From: Fuerstiella sp.
Lineage (GTDB): Bacteria; Planctomycetota; Planctomycetia; Planctomycetales; Planctomycetaceae
NCBI GenBank assembly: GCA_029247265.1
Contig: JAQWLN010000122.1
Location: 1-42,990, forward strand
Direction of reading: 5' to 3'
DNA length: 42,990 nucleotides
The notes beneath the pieces are model-generated. The model saw nothing but the letters and a program-made list of their open reading frames with translations. It did not search any database and had not been told where the DNA came from. Positions 8,231-16,771 of the stretch are shown here, one piece after another. The translations under genes were made by a program, and so were the position numbers. Each line of letters begins with the position of its first letter. Position 1 is the stretch's first letter.

Positions 8231-11200
8231 CTACTTCCCAAAACACATCACCTGGCCATCAAGCGTCGAAAGGAACAGCTGTCCGTTGGCGCCGGCAAGT
8301 CCATCCCAGGCAGGAAGCGTTCCCAGTTCCACCCTGTGTTCCACTTCACCTGTATCGGCGTTAACAGCCAGCAACAATCCTCCGTCTTTTCCATCCAGAG
8401 CATCGTCCTGCTGCGCCAGAAGCGTTTGGACTTCGGGGTCCTTCTCCGTCAGTTTCTGGAACGTCGACTCTTCGTCAATAATATCCGGTGGCCCCACGAT
8501 AAACAGGCTCTGCCCTGCCAGCACCATTGCCCGAACGTAGATTGGCACATCCGCGGTCCACTTCGGCTGCACGAGGCTTCCACCGTTCTTATTGGCGGTC
8601 TTGTTAGCTCCGGGCTTCTTCTGATTGCGCCCCACAGTGAACTGAATTCCCTGACCAACCTTTCCTTCCACGGGCTTTCCTCCGGCCACCGTACCGTTGT
8701 TGCGGTGAGTGGAAACATCGCGTGCAGTTCCGTCATCGAAGCCCACAACCAGCACGGGATCCGCCGCAACTTCGTCACCGTCTGCAAAACGAGCAGCAAT
8801 CTGCGCGTCGGTTGCGGCCGTGAAGTAAAGCCTGACTTCATCAATGACACCGCCGAATGAATTCGGAGACTGGTATTCGCCCACAGCACTCTGATCGTCG
8901 GCGCCGACTTCCATGCCCTGCGCAGGATCGCCAGCGAGCAGGCCAGTGGCTTCACCTTCTACCACCATTTCTCCATCGACGTACAGACGCATCTGCTTGT
9001 CTTCTGTCAGCACGCCGGAAATGTGGTGCCAACCACCGACCGCTCGTTTGGGAGCAGTGATGGTCGTGAGTTTGCTGGCAGCTCGAATATGGAACTGCGG
9101 CTTACCGGCTGCCAGCGTTAATGCAAATCCTTCCGTCGGACCGCCACGGGCAATAATGGTGCCTCTGGGTTTTGTCGAAGTCATCCACGCTTCAACCGTT
9201 AAAGGTTTACCGGTGGGATCCAGACTCGGTGACTTGCCAAAACTGACAGCGGTCGATTTCGCATTGCCACCTCCACCTTTTTTCAGGAAGCCTTCCGGTA
9301 TCTCCGGCGGTTCCGGAGGCGCCGCGAACAGCTGATGCTCCAGCGTAGTTGTCCAGCGAAGGTATTCCGGCTTACGACCGTAGCCGTACACATAGCCGTC
9401 TCCGTTGACCAGAATCCGACCGGACGGAGCAAATTTGCCCGCCTGGTAATAGCCCGCATGTCCGCCTGCGAAGCTTTGGCCCATGACCCAATACGATCGA
9501 TGGAACCATGTGTCGTCCAGGTATCCCATCGGAGCAAACAGGTGAGCGCCGTCACCGCGTTGTTTGGACGCCTGTCCGGCAAAGTCACCGGAGTTCGGAC
9601 CGATTTCAAGGCGGTTACCTTCGAGGTCGAACTTCTGCGACTTCATGTAGACATATTTGTCATCAGAACTCAGAATATCCGGCAGACCAACGGGCATCTG
9701 CAGGACCTGTAGAACTTCCTGCAGGTTGTTGCCAGTGGCCGGATTGGTATGGTCCATAATCGTTTCGGAAATTTTCTTTCCGGTCTGAAGATCCAGCCTC
9801 AGCAGTCGCAGCCCGCCGTCCAGAAAGTTGGATCGACCGGCGACGGTATAAATTTTTTCGTCGCGAATCAGCACGCTACCATGAACGGGCCACAGCGATT
9901 CGAGTTGTTCGTAGGCCATTGTCCGGCGATCCAGCGGGGCGGCACGGTATCGCCACGCCAGTTCACCGTCACTGGCACGCAGACAGTACACCCAGCCATC
10001 GGCTCCGCCAAAAACCACTCGACCACGATGCACGGTTGGCGGCGAATCGATCCGGGCACCAGCGGTAAACGTCCATTGTTCCTCACCAGACTCTTCGTTC
10101 AGGGAGTAAATCGTATGAGTATCGATCTGAGCGACGTAGACGCTTCCCGCCGCGATCACGGGCGACGTCAGCCGACCACCAATGTTCGCTGACCACTTGT
10201 TGTCGATTTTCGGTTCGATTGGCATTGTCGTCATGCCACTGCGTTCTGCGTCACTGCGGAAGGTTGGCCAGTCATCCGCACCGCCACTGTTTACAGCCAA
10301 CAGCCTGCTGCCGAAAGCAGCCCCCTGTTCCAACCGACCTTCCTCGGACACTTCACCAGGCACGGGACGGGTCGGAGCGAATGGAGCCAGTGCATTAAAT
10401 CCGAACAATTTCGCTTCCGGATAACATGCGCAATTGTGTGGCGGAGCATAAGTCAGGCCATTGCATGGCATCACGCCGTACAGGCAGCCGCCTCGCACCC
10501 AATGATGAATATCCCAGTGTTCTTTTTCCGGATCAACGAATTCGATCCCTGTGCGCGACGGCATCAGATAATTGTCGGTAGCCTTTGCGATGTAGCAGCG
10601 GTGGTGAAACCAATAGGTGTCGACGTCTGGCGAGAATTCTTTTTTCACTTCACCAGTACGAGGATCGCGTCCGGTAAATACGCCCGTGTCTTTGCCGGAT
10701 GTCGTTGGAGCGCACCACACCAGACCGTTCAGCACCATGAGGTCCTGAGGCGACTGATACCCCGAGTTCGGATGCTTCGCGTTCCATAATTCCTTGCCCG
10801 TGGTAGCATCCACGCTGACCATTTTCCCGTCACCCCCGGCGTACAGCACAACATCTTCGTAAGCAACCATCCGCGGACCGAAGTTAAAAGTAAACGATTT
10901 ACGTCGTGTTACCGGTTCGGTATTCCATGCGACATCGCCGGTCTGCTGATTCAGCGCGACCAGTTTTTCGCCATCATGAAAATAGACGTTGTCTCCGTGA
11001 GCAGACAATGTCAACGGCGACACTTTCGTCTTGGTGGCCCACAACTGTTTACCCGTGTCTGCTTCGAAGGCCATCACGACTCGTGGTTCTTCGTCCCAAA
11101 ACAGTTCGCGAACCTTGGCCTGATCGCCGACGGTTGCATTCAACGGTACGTAGTCAGCCAGTTCCGCCTTTCCCTTCCGCACGACCAGAAACAGCAGTCC

Positions 11201-12136
11201 GTTGGTGTGAATAATTTCTTCCGTCGCGTCACTGTCGGCATATGTACGGAGGGTTTCGCCACTGCGGGCGTCGATTGCTGTCAATGGTGCACCGATTCCG
11301 AGCGTCGCGAAGACGGTATCACCGCTGGACACCAGACGACGTGACAATTGCGTCGGACCACTCTTCAGTGGCCACAGGTGACTTTGCCAGTTTTCTATAT
11401 CTCGCTTCCACAGCATGGAACCATTGAAGGCGTCGCGAGCAACCAGTTTCCACCTTGGCGGCAGCTGAATCGAAATCCGGCTGCCTTCGTCCATGATGTA
11501 AAACATGCGGCCGTTCGTGGATACCAGAGCACTCATGCTGGCCATGCGATCGTGATGTCGAGCCCACCGCGGACTGCCGACCCACTGCAGATGTCGAGGC
11601 GGACCGACGACGTCATCATGAGCGACCGAGTTCCCGCTGGCATCGTGCAGATAGTGCGACCATTCGTCGATGTCTTCAGGACGCGGCTTTACGGTCTTTG
11701 TCCATGCGCCATCGGCCCCTTTAACCATAGCCACACCATTGGGTACAAGCACACGGACAATCTCGGCCATGGACACGTCGCCCCGGTCTTCGGTAACGAA
11801 CAGGTTTACCAGGTTGTCGACGTATGGCAGCTGTTTACCGCCAAAGTCGACAACAGAAATTTCGCCGTAGTTGCCGGCAGCACGAATCGACTCTCGAGCC
11901 TGCGCCACCTTTGCAGCATCAGCTTCCAGACCGTGCACCTGGATAAGATCATTCTGTCGCAACGCCGCCGTCAGCGAACCGTCGCCGGCCCCGAGATGCA
12001 CGACGAAGCCCGCGGACACACCAGATTCCGACAGGATTCTTTTTGCATCAGCGTCTGAATCTGCGCAGACGACAGATGGACTGTCGACGAAGGTGACGAG
12101 AAAGGTGACAGCAATGAAAAAACGAAAAGCGAGCAT
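8231..12136 (-). CDS. Giant secreted protein: methyltransferase-like, PQQ propeller, LamG
   Basis: This 1301-residue protein has a signal peptide (residues 1-25) and then a class I methyltransferase-like segment (about 28-150) with a glycine loop VVHLGAGDGSLTAAL and an acidic end of strand 2 (GLEAD). From about 160 to 960 come repeated blades of a PQQ-type beta-propeller (for example DAFNGSMLWKRD, DATTGKELWNAK, DLQTGKKI). A LamG/concanavalin-like domain (about 985-1150, containing VEAWMTS and LYVDGEMVVEG) is inserted before a last propeller segment. A GGAG ribosome site ends seven bases before the ATG. The propeller family is common in planctomycetes and often misnamed BamB. An exported methyltransferase fold is odd because S-adenosylmethionine is not expected outside the cytoplasm, so it may bind another ligand or be degenerate. 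Cofactor and substrate are unknown. Confidence 0.85.
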   Translation of the reverse strand: MLAFRFFIAVTFLVTFVDSPSVVCADSDADAKRILSESGVSAGFVVHLGAGDGSLTAALRQNDLIQVHGLEADAAKVAQARESIRAAGNYGEISVVDFGGKQLPYVDNLVNLFVTEDRGDVSMAEIVRVLVPNGVAMVKGADGAWTKTVKPRPEDIDEWSHYLHDASGNSVAHDDVVGPPRHLQWVGSPRWARHHDRMASMSALVSTNGRMFYIMDEGSRISIQLPPRWKLVARDAFNGSMLWKRDIENWQSHLWPLKSGPTQLSRRLVSSGDTVFATLGIGAPLTAIDARSGETLRTYADSDATEEIIHTNGLLFLVVRKGKAELADYVPLNATVGDQAKVRELFWDEEPRVVMAFEADTGKQLWATKTKVSPLTLSAHGDNVYFHDGEKLVALNQQTGDVAWNTEPVTRRKSFTFNFGPRMVAYEDVVLYAGGDGKMVSVDATTGKELWNAKHPNSGYQSPQDLMVLNGLVWCAPTTSGKDTGVFTGRDPRTGEVKKEFSPDVDTYWFHHRCYIAKATDNYLMPSRTGIEFVDPEKEHWDIHHWVRGGCLYGVMPCNGLTYAPPHNCACYPEAKLFGFNALAPFAPTRPVPGEVSEEGRLEQGAAFGSRLLAVNSGGADDWPTFRSDAERSGMTTMPIEPKIDNKWSANIGGRLTSPVIAAGSVYVAQIDTHTIYSLNEESGEEQWTFTAGARIDSPPTVHRGRVVFGGADGWVYCLRASDGELAWRYRAAPLDRRTMAYEQLESLWPVHGSVLIRDEKIYTVAGRSNFLDGGLRLLRLDLQTGKKISETIMDHTNPATGNNLQEVLQVLQMPVGLPDILSSDDKYVYMKSQKFDLEGNRLEIGPNSGDFAGQASKQRGDGAHLFAPMGYLDDTWFHRSYWVMGQSFAGGHAGYYQAGKFAPSGRILVNGDGYVYGYGRKPEYLRWTTTLEHQLFAAPPEPPEIPEGFLKKGGGGNAKSTAVSFGKSPSLDPTGKPLTVEAWMTSTKPRGTIIARGGPTEGFALTLAAGKPQFHIRAASKLTTITAPKRAVGGWHHISGVLTEDKQMRLYVDGEMVVEGEATGLLAGDPAQGMEVGADDQSAVGEYQSPNSFGGVIDEVRLYFTAATDAQIAARFADGDEVAADPVLVVGFDDGTARDVSTHRNNGTVAGGKPVEGKVGQGIQFTVGRNQKKPGANKTANKNGGSLVQPKWTADVPIYVRAMVLAGQSLFIVGPPDIIDEESTFQKLTEKDPEVQTLLAQQDDALDGKDGGLLLAVNADTGEVEHRVELGTLPAWDGLAGANGQLFLSTLDGQVMCFGK

Positions 12137-12342
12137 CAGTGAACTCCGAAAGCGTTCGACAACAGGCCGAGTTCTGAAACGACATCATGCTACTGCCGGG
12201 ACATCGTAATTGCATCCAAAGACGTCAATTTGCGGCGGCACAGCGGAAAGAACATTCAGGCCAATGTATCAGGGGCTTCTGTCGGACAGGCGATGGCCGG
12301 ACGCTGGACGACCTCCGGCCGATCCTGACTCACTCAATCCCC

Positions 12343-13809
12343 TCAACTTTCCTCGCGAACTGTCTTCCGCGTAATCCGTTCCGTCGCCTCAAATGAGGAC
12401 GCCAGGTCCTGATCGGAGAGTGCGCCGATGCCCGATGTCCATTCTGAGGAATGAAATCCCAGACCGTGTTCCGATAGTTTTCCTGTCCCGACAGTGCCGT
12501 CCTTGATCGAAAACAGGGCGGGATACCGATTCGCCCATTTTTCGTTAGGGCCGGGGCAGTATTGACGTGCATTGCCTTCGATAGCTGCAATGCCGGGAAT
12601 CCGTGCCGCCAGACTGCAGGAATGCAGAAAGGAGGCTCCCGGACAGGTGAGATCCTGAACACACAGAAACATACCAAACTTCTGCGCAGCCGCTGCAGCC
12701 AGCAGTGATTCTGACTGCCCTTTGCACGCCTTTAACGCCACGCCTGAGTAACCCAATTCGCGACACTTGAGCAGGGATTCATAGTCGACCAGCGCTTCAT
12801 CGATAACGACGGGTTTCAACTTCGCCACTTCATGCATTTTTGCCGCCGACGCTGCTTCCAAATCTCGACTTGTCGGTTGCTCGATGTACTGAATTCGATC
12901 ATAGGCCGCAGCCACGCCCTGCTTGACGCGATTAAGAAACTCGATCACGTATTCAGCGGATTCGCACTTTTCATTGAAGTCGCAGCTGTAGAACCACGCA
13001 GCACAGCGGCGCAGAGCCTGGGCATCCGCCGCCACTTTTTCGACCGCAAGAACCCGTTCGACGTCCCAATCCAGATTGTCACCGGACAGCTTGATCTTCA
13101 GGTGAGTCAGTCCGTCAGCGGCGATCCATTCGCCCAGGGTCACCGGAAGCCCGTCATCCGGACGATCGGTGACATCTCCATCAGTCAGCGGATCCAGAGC
13201 ACCAACAAGGTGGTACAGCGGAAGACTTGGCACCGGCTCGCGAGACGTGTACTGGTCGAGATATTCGCCGGCGAATTGATCGTCAAGGTAATAAGCAAGA
13301 TCCTGATTGCAGAATTCGGCCGACAGCAGATTAAAGCTGCTGGTTTTGTGAAGTCGACCATATGCATCGTGCAGCGCTGCATCAATCGGGCTCACAGACA
13401 CAAGCTGAGCCAATTCCGGCATCGGCTCGTCGAGCCCCAGCGTGTCGGAAACCTTTCGTGCCTGATGATGGAATTCCGCACCCACCTGATACTGAATCTC
13501 GAGAGGGTGACCGAAGTCGGGGTAGCTTTCGAAGAGTTCGCCGAATTTTTCGGCATACTGCATCATCGCTTTTTCCGAATCCGGCGGTTCAACAGTCGCC
13601 GATGGCCATCCCCAGACGTTGCCAACCGGCATACTGCCAAAGCCCTGGCACCGATTTCCGCTTCTTGACTCCACCGTCACGACCGCGTTGATCAGGTAAG
13701 TGTGATCAACTACGCGACCACCAAATTTCAGCGGTGCTCGAAATGAAACAGGCTCAAAGCTGACATCCACACCAAGAATCTGAATGTCCGTTAACTTTTC
13801 CTTACTCAT
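12343..13809 (-). CDS. Enolase-superfamily enzyme (mandelate racemase/MLE type)
   Basis: Enzymes of this superfamily abstract a proton next to a carboxylate using a magnesium ion. The barrel residues are visible: a KxK pair (K238, K240) in THLKIKLSG, the metal ligands D277 and N279 of CDFNE, E310 of EQP, the D337-E338 pair of VIDEAL, and lysines K360 and K363 in ALKACKG. The pattern fits the muconate-lactonizing and dipeptide-epimerase side better than true enolase. At 488 residues it is about 100 longer than usual; the extra length lies mainly in the N-terminal half (about residues 60-200). The start ATG at 13809 gives the capping domain in full. It follows the ATP-grasp gene by 237 bp and precedes the PQQ-propeller gene by 206 bp on the same strand. 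The substrate cannot be read from the sequence. Confidence 0.9.
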   Translation of the reverse strand: MSKEKLTDIQILGVDVSFEPVSFRAPLKFGGRVVDHTYLINAVVTVESRSGNRCQGFGSMPVGNVWGWPSATVEPPDSEKAMMQYAEKFGELFESYPDFGHPLEIQYQVGAEFHHQARKVSDTLGLDEPMPELAQLVSVSPIDAALHDAYGRLHKTSSFNLLSAEFCNQDLAYYLDDQFAGEYLDQYTSREPVPSLPLYHLVGALDPLTDGDVTDRPDDGLPVTLGEWIAADGLTHLKIKLSGDNLDWDVERVLAVEKVAADAQALRRCAAWFYSCDFNEKCESAEYVIEFLNRVKQGVAAAYDRIQYIEQPTSRDLEAASAAKMHEVAKLKPVVIDEALVDYESLLKCRELGYSGVALKACKGQSESLLAAAAAQKFGMFLCVQDLTCPGASFLHSCSLAARIPGIAAIEGNARQYCPGPNEKWANRYPALFSIKDGTVGTGKLSEHGLGFHSSEWTSGIGALSDQDLASSFEATERITRKTVREES

Positions 13810-14046
13810 TGATCTGTCCGGTGACTCCTGATGTGGACGGGATTTAAACCTGAACCCCCCTCTGCCGTTCGAAGCAGAAGAATCTGCTCAAGTGGACGAC
13901 AACGGAAATTCGTAACACGCATCATCGTAATGAAACGACTTCAAAACCCGGTGTGAAGGATGAGGTGGAACCGTGGTCGGCTCTGCTCAACGACGGAAAC
14001 GCGATTGTGATGAGATTTCGAATGAGTAGCGAGTCCCAGGTGGTCT

Positions 14047-15387
14047 TCAGTTCACGAAATTCCCATCGTTCACAAGAACGACCAATTGCGCTTGAATTAT
14101 CTGGACCAGATCTTCGACGGCTAATACTCCCGAAAGCGGAAGGAGCTCCAGCAACGGCCCCAATTCGGAAAACTGGAGGTCTTTCGCCGAAAGGTCCGCA
14201 TAAAGTGAGCACAGTGGTGTACCAGCCGGGATCGACGTGTCGGAGGAGGGAATGTCCGCCAGCCAGAAGCTCTGCAATGCACACCTTCGGCCGTCGGCAC
14301 GGTATTTCAACAATTCTGTTTCCAGCGCCGAGCAGATCTCGACGTCCTGATCCGCGTAAATCACAAACCGCGCTGTGCAATCATGACGCTCGTTCTGGTA
14401 GCCGGAACACACGGCATCGGTTTCGTACGCCTCGGCCGCCTGCAGGCTCTTCTGAGCTGTGGGCCACAGCTGCAATAACACGTGGCCGGGAAGGCCTGGT
14501 TGGGCAAGCTCGTGCAATTCGTGCGACGCCGTCGGTCGTGGATTGACTTCCACGACGAACGGACGTCCATCCCTGACAACAAAGTCGATGCCAAACAGAC
14601 CAGCAACAGACCACTCGGCCATAACAGCGTTCCCGGCATCCGCGACTTGCTGCGTCAGAGCTGCTGACAATTTCAGCGGCCCCACGTTACCACAGAAGTG
14701 AAATTCAGCCGCGTGCAACGCATCGCAGCCGCTCAACTGCAAAGCGCAGCCGAGCAGCACGGCATTGTTCCGACTGATCGCGGACTCGTTCTCCGACCGT
14801 GCTACCGCGAGAAATGAGGCCGAGATTGGTATGCCGTCAATGAATTCCTGCAGATCGTCTGTCAGCACTGATTCTGACTGTTTTCGCCGTAACTCATCCG
14901 TTTCTGCATACCAGCGAACGCCCTGACCTCCAGCGGAAAAACGATTCTTGCGCAGCCATCGCAGCCCTGGCTCGTGCCCCGGAACGCCTTGCCCCCTCAC
15001 ATGGAAGCGAGGAATCCAGCAGCCGCGGGCCTGCAGCTGAGGAAACAGACACTGCGGATTCCGCAGTTGTTCGATTGTGCTCCCGTCGGAGCCAAGTGTC
15101 GTACGCTGAGACGATAGGTGGCGAAAACCTGTCGTGTGATTCTCGAAACCACCCAGCACGACTGCCGGCACGTTCGGATCCACGTCGGAAACCGCGCCGG
15201 CAGCGTCAGCAAACGACTCAACTGGACGGCACCAAAACGCCTCTTTCAATCCACCTTTCCGTAGAGACATTCGCAAGTCTGAGTCACAAAACATGTCTAC
15301 GCAAACCGGGCGAATTCCGTCGCGCAAGGCTGACTGAGCAAAACTGCGGACGCTGGCGCCAATCAGGATAACGTTCGGTTGAGGCAT
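14047..15387 (-). CDS. ATP-grasp ligase-like protein
   Basis: ATP-grasp enzymes join a carboxylate to an amine or thiol through an acyl phosphate. An N-terminal Rossmann-like part (NVILIGASVRSFAQSA, about residues 5-20) is followed by the ATP-grasp core: a flexible glycine-rich loop (SAGGQGVRW, about 150-160) and the metal-binding strand GIDFVV...FVVEVNPRP (about 285-305), where E and N bind magnesium. The C-terminal 120 residues are a separate small domain. I chose the ATG at 15387 because the first strand starts just after it; an ATG seven codons upstream is possible. The architecture resembles uncharacterised ATP-grasp proteins found near methanopterin/methanofuran-linked C1 genes in planctomycetes and methylotrophs, but no such gene is in this window and that link is weak. 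The TPR gene is divergent. Confidence 0.8.
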   Translation of the reverse strand: MPQPNVILIGASVRSFAQSALRDGIRPVCVDMFCDSDLRMSLRKGGLKEAFWCRPVESFADAAGAVSDVDPNVPAVVLGGFENHTTGFRHLSSQRTTLGSDGSTIEQLRNPQCLFPQLQARGCWIPRFHVRGQGVPGHEPGLRWLRKNRFSAGGQGVRWYAETDELRRKQSESVLTDDLQEFIDGIPISASFLAVARSENESAISRNNAVLLGCALQLSGCDALHAAEFHFCGNVGPLKLSAALTQQVADAGNAVMAEWSVAGLFGIDFVVRDGRPFVVEVNPRPTASHELHELAQPGLPGHVLLQLWPTAQKSLQAAEAYETDAVCSGYQNERHDCTARFVIYADQDVEICSALETELLKYRADGRRCALQSFWLADIPSSDTSIPAGTPLCSLYADLSAKDLQFSELGPLLELLPLSGVLAVEDLVQIIQAQLVVLVNDGNFVN

Positions 15388-15609
15388 AGAATGGGAATCA
15401 GAACACAAATGTCACAATGTCGTGCATCCGCCCACACAACGCGACAAAAAAATGCAGCAGGAAGAATGGATGTTTCATGTCGGGCCTGGAGAAACAGCTC
15501 CGGGCCCGTCGTCGCGGCAGTATCTTTGTTTTCCGCGGCCGTTTACGCTTGCGAACCTTCCGCTCTGCCGTTTCAATGTTTCCAGACTCGACGTGTTTCG
15601 CAATCAAGC

Positions 15610-15614
15610 AGGAG
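15610..15614 (+). promoter_or_regulatory. Ribosome binding site AGGAG for the TPR gene
   Basis: AGGAG ends eight bases before the ATG at 15623. It decides the start: the frame is open for 67 more codons upstream, but those encode no recognisable protein, whereas the ATG is followed directly by a signal peptide. Confidence 0.6.
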
Positions 15615-15622
15615 CCCTAGTC

Positions 15623-16027
15623 ATGTCAACTCGTACGGCCACATCGCTGTTCATTATCGCCACCCTGACCCTGTCAGCGACGCAAGGCGTCAACGGACAG
15701 AATTCGAGGAAGTACTCGACCGACAAGGAAGCGTTCGGGGTCGGTGCCGCGTTTTACAATTCTCGCAACTTCAAAGCCAGCCGTGAGCCATTCGAAGCCG
15801 TACTGAAACTGACGAAAGATGACGAACTGCGTCTAAAGACGAACGAATCTCAACTGCAGGCCTATCGTCTGATTCCGGAATTTGAACCCTTTCGTGACGC
15901 GGCCGAGTATGTCATTTCCAACGCCACACGCGACGCGCAACGATCACTCACACGTCGCAGCTTCGTTGGTTTTTCGTACCAACGCGGCCAGATTGACAAC
16001 CTGATCAACCGAATGAAAAGCGTTTGA
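15623..16027 (+). pseudogene. N-terminal part of a frameshifted secreted TPR protein
   Basis: This piece starts with a signal peptide (MSTRTATSLFIIATLTL... cut near VNG, about residues 1-24) and continues with helical repeat sequence of the TPR/anaphase-promoting type (AFGVGAAFYNSRNFKASREPFEAVL). It ends at a TGA at 16025-16027, but the next frame resumes at once: one base added near 16012-16019 would give NRMEKRLKKNSDDYLSVYML, a smooth helix. The whole gene thus spans 15623-16595 in three frames. It is divergent from the ATP-grasp gene across 235 bp. The function is probably a periplasmic scaffold or unknown TPR role. Whether the gene is really dead or the assembly has lost bases cannot be told from sequence alone. 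Confidence 0.75.
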
Positions 16028-16595
16028 AGAAGAACAGTGACGACTATTTGTCCGTCTATATGCTGTCGGAAATCTATCAGCGAGCCAAGTCGAATCCCCA
16101 ACGGGCGATCGCGATGATCAAGCAGCTGGAGGTTCTCAATAAAGTCCGTAATCCGTCCCGCGATGGAAAGTCCGATGCAAAACTGCCTCCTGCCGAAGCT
16201 GCAAAAATCGCTCGCACAAAAAGCAAGCTGGCAATGCAGTATGCGCGTTCGAAAGACTACAAAAATGCCGCGAAAGTCTATCTGGAAATTGCGCCGCTGG
16301 ATCCATCGACTAAGGCATGGAACCTGAAAGAAGCCGCCTCGGCGCTGCTCAAGCTGGGCGAAAAAAAGAAGCATTGCGGGTTGCACTTGAAGCGGACAAA
16401 GCCAAACCGGAAGCACGTAATGATCAGTTGGCCCAGTTCTTTCATCGCAATCTGGGTGATATCCTCCTGAGTCTGAATGAACCTGCCAGGGCCGTGCCAC
16501 ACTTCAAAATTGCTCTTGAGAAAAACAAGAACCCGGGATACGTGGAAGGGATCGAATCGTCTCTCGCAAGGGCCGTTGAACAGAGCGAACAGTAA
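16024..16595 (+). pseudogene. TPR-repeat part of the frameshifted gene (second break in A7 run)
   Basis: This continuation of the TPR protein contains several 34-residue helix pairs: DYLSVYMLSEIYQRAKSNPQ, AKLAMQYARSKDYKNAAKVYLEI and, in a third frame, DILLSLNEPARAVPHFKIALEKN. The frame changes at a run of seven A (16361-16367): with eight, LLKLGEKKEALRVALEAD reads through to the stop at 16593-16595; with seven, the frame runs into a spurious stop at 16470. The TTG at 16024 is not a real start. A one-base loss in a homopolymer is a typical sequencing error but also a typical slippage mutation. The C-terminus ARAVEQSEQ is polar, with no anchor. The tctA-like gene converges on it 176 bp away. 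Confidence 0.75.
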
Positions 16596-16771
16596 CGCAG
16601 GGTACGTAACTGCACGCGGCGCTCCCAACTGCCGTGGCACATGTGATCACTTGGGGAAGAGGCAACTACGACGTCCTGCGGGCACCACGAATTCAAGCAC
16701 ATGCATAATCACGTCGGGTGCAGGTGCAGATCAAACCGCAGCGGTGCATACAAGCACACGCTATCCTTAGG

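Noticed and set aside
12832..13668. 278-codon open frame opposite the enolase-superfamily gene
   Set aside because: Antisense shadow with no recognisable features.
13873..13888. 6-bp hairpin AGCAGA-AGAA-TCTGCT after the ATP-grasp gene
   Set aside because: There is no T-run on the minus strand after the stem, so it is not supported as an intrinsic terminator.
13825..13900. tRNA-like string on the minus strand (GGTTTAAATCCC, resembling a T-arm)
   Set aside because: The arms do not pair in a five-base stem, no acceptor stem matches upstream, and no anticodon arm fits. Treated as chance.
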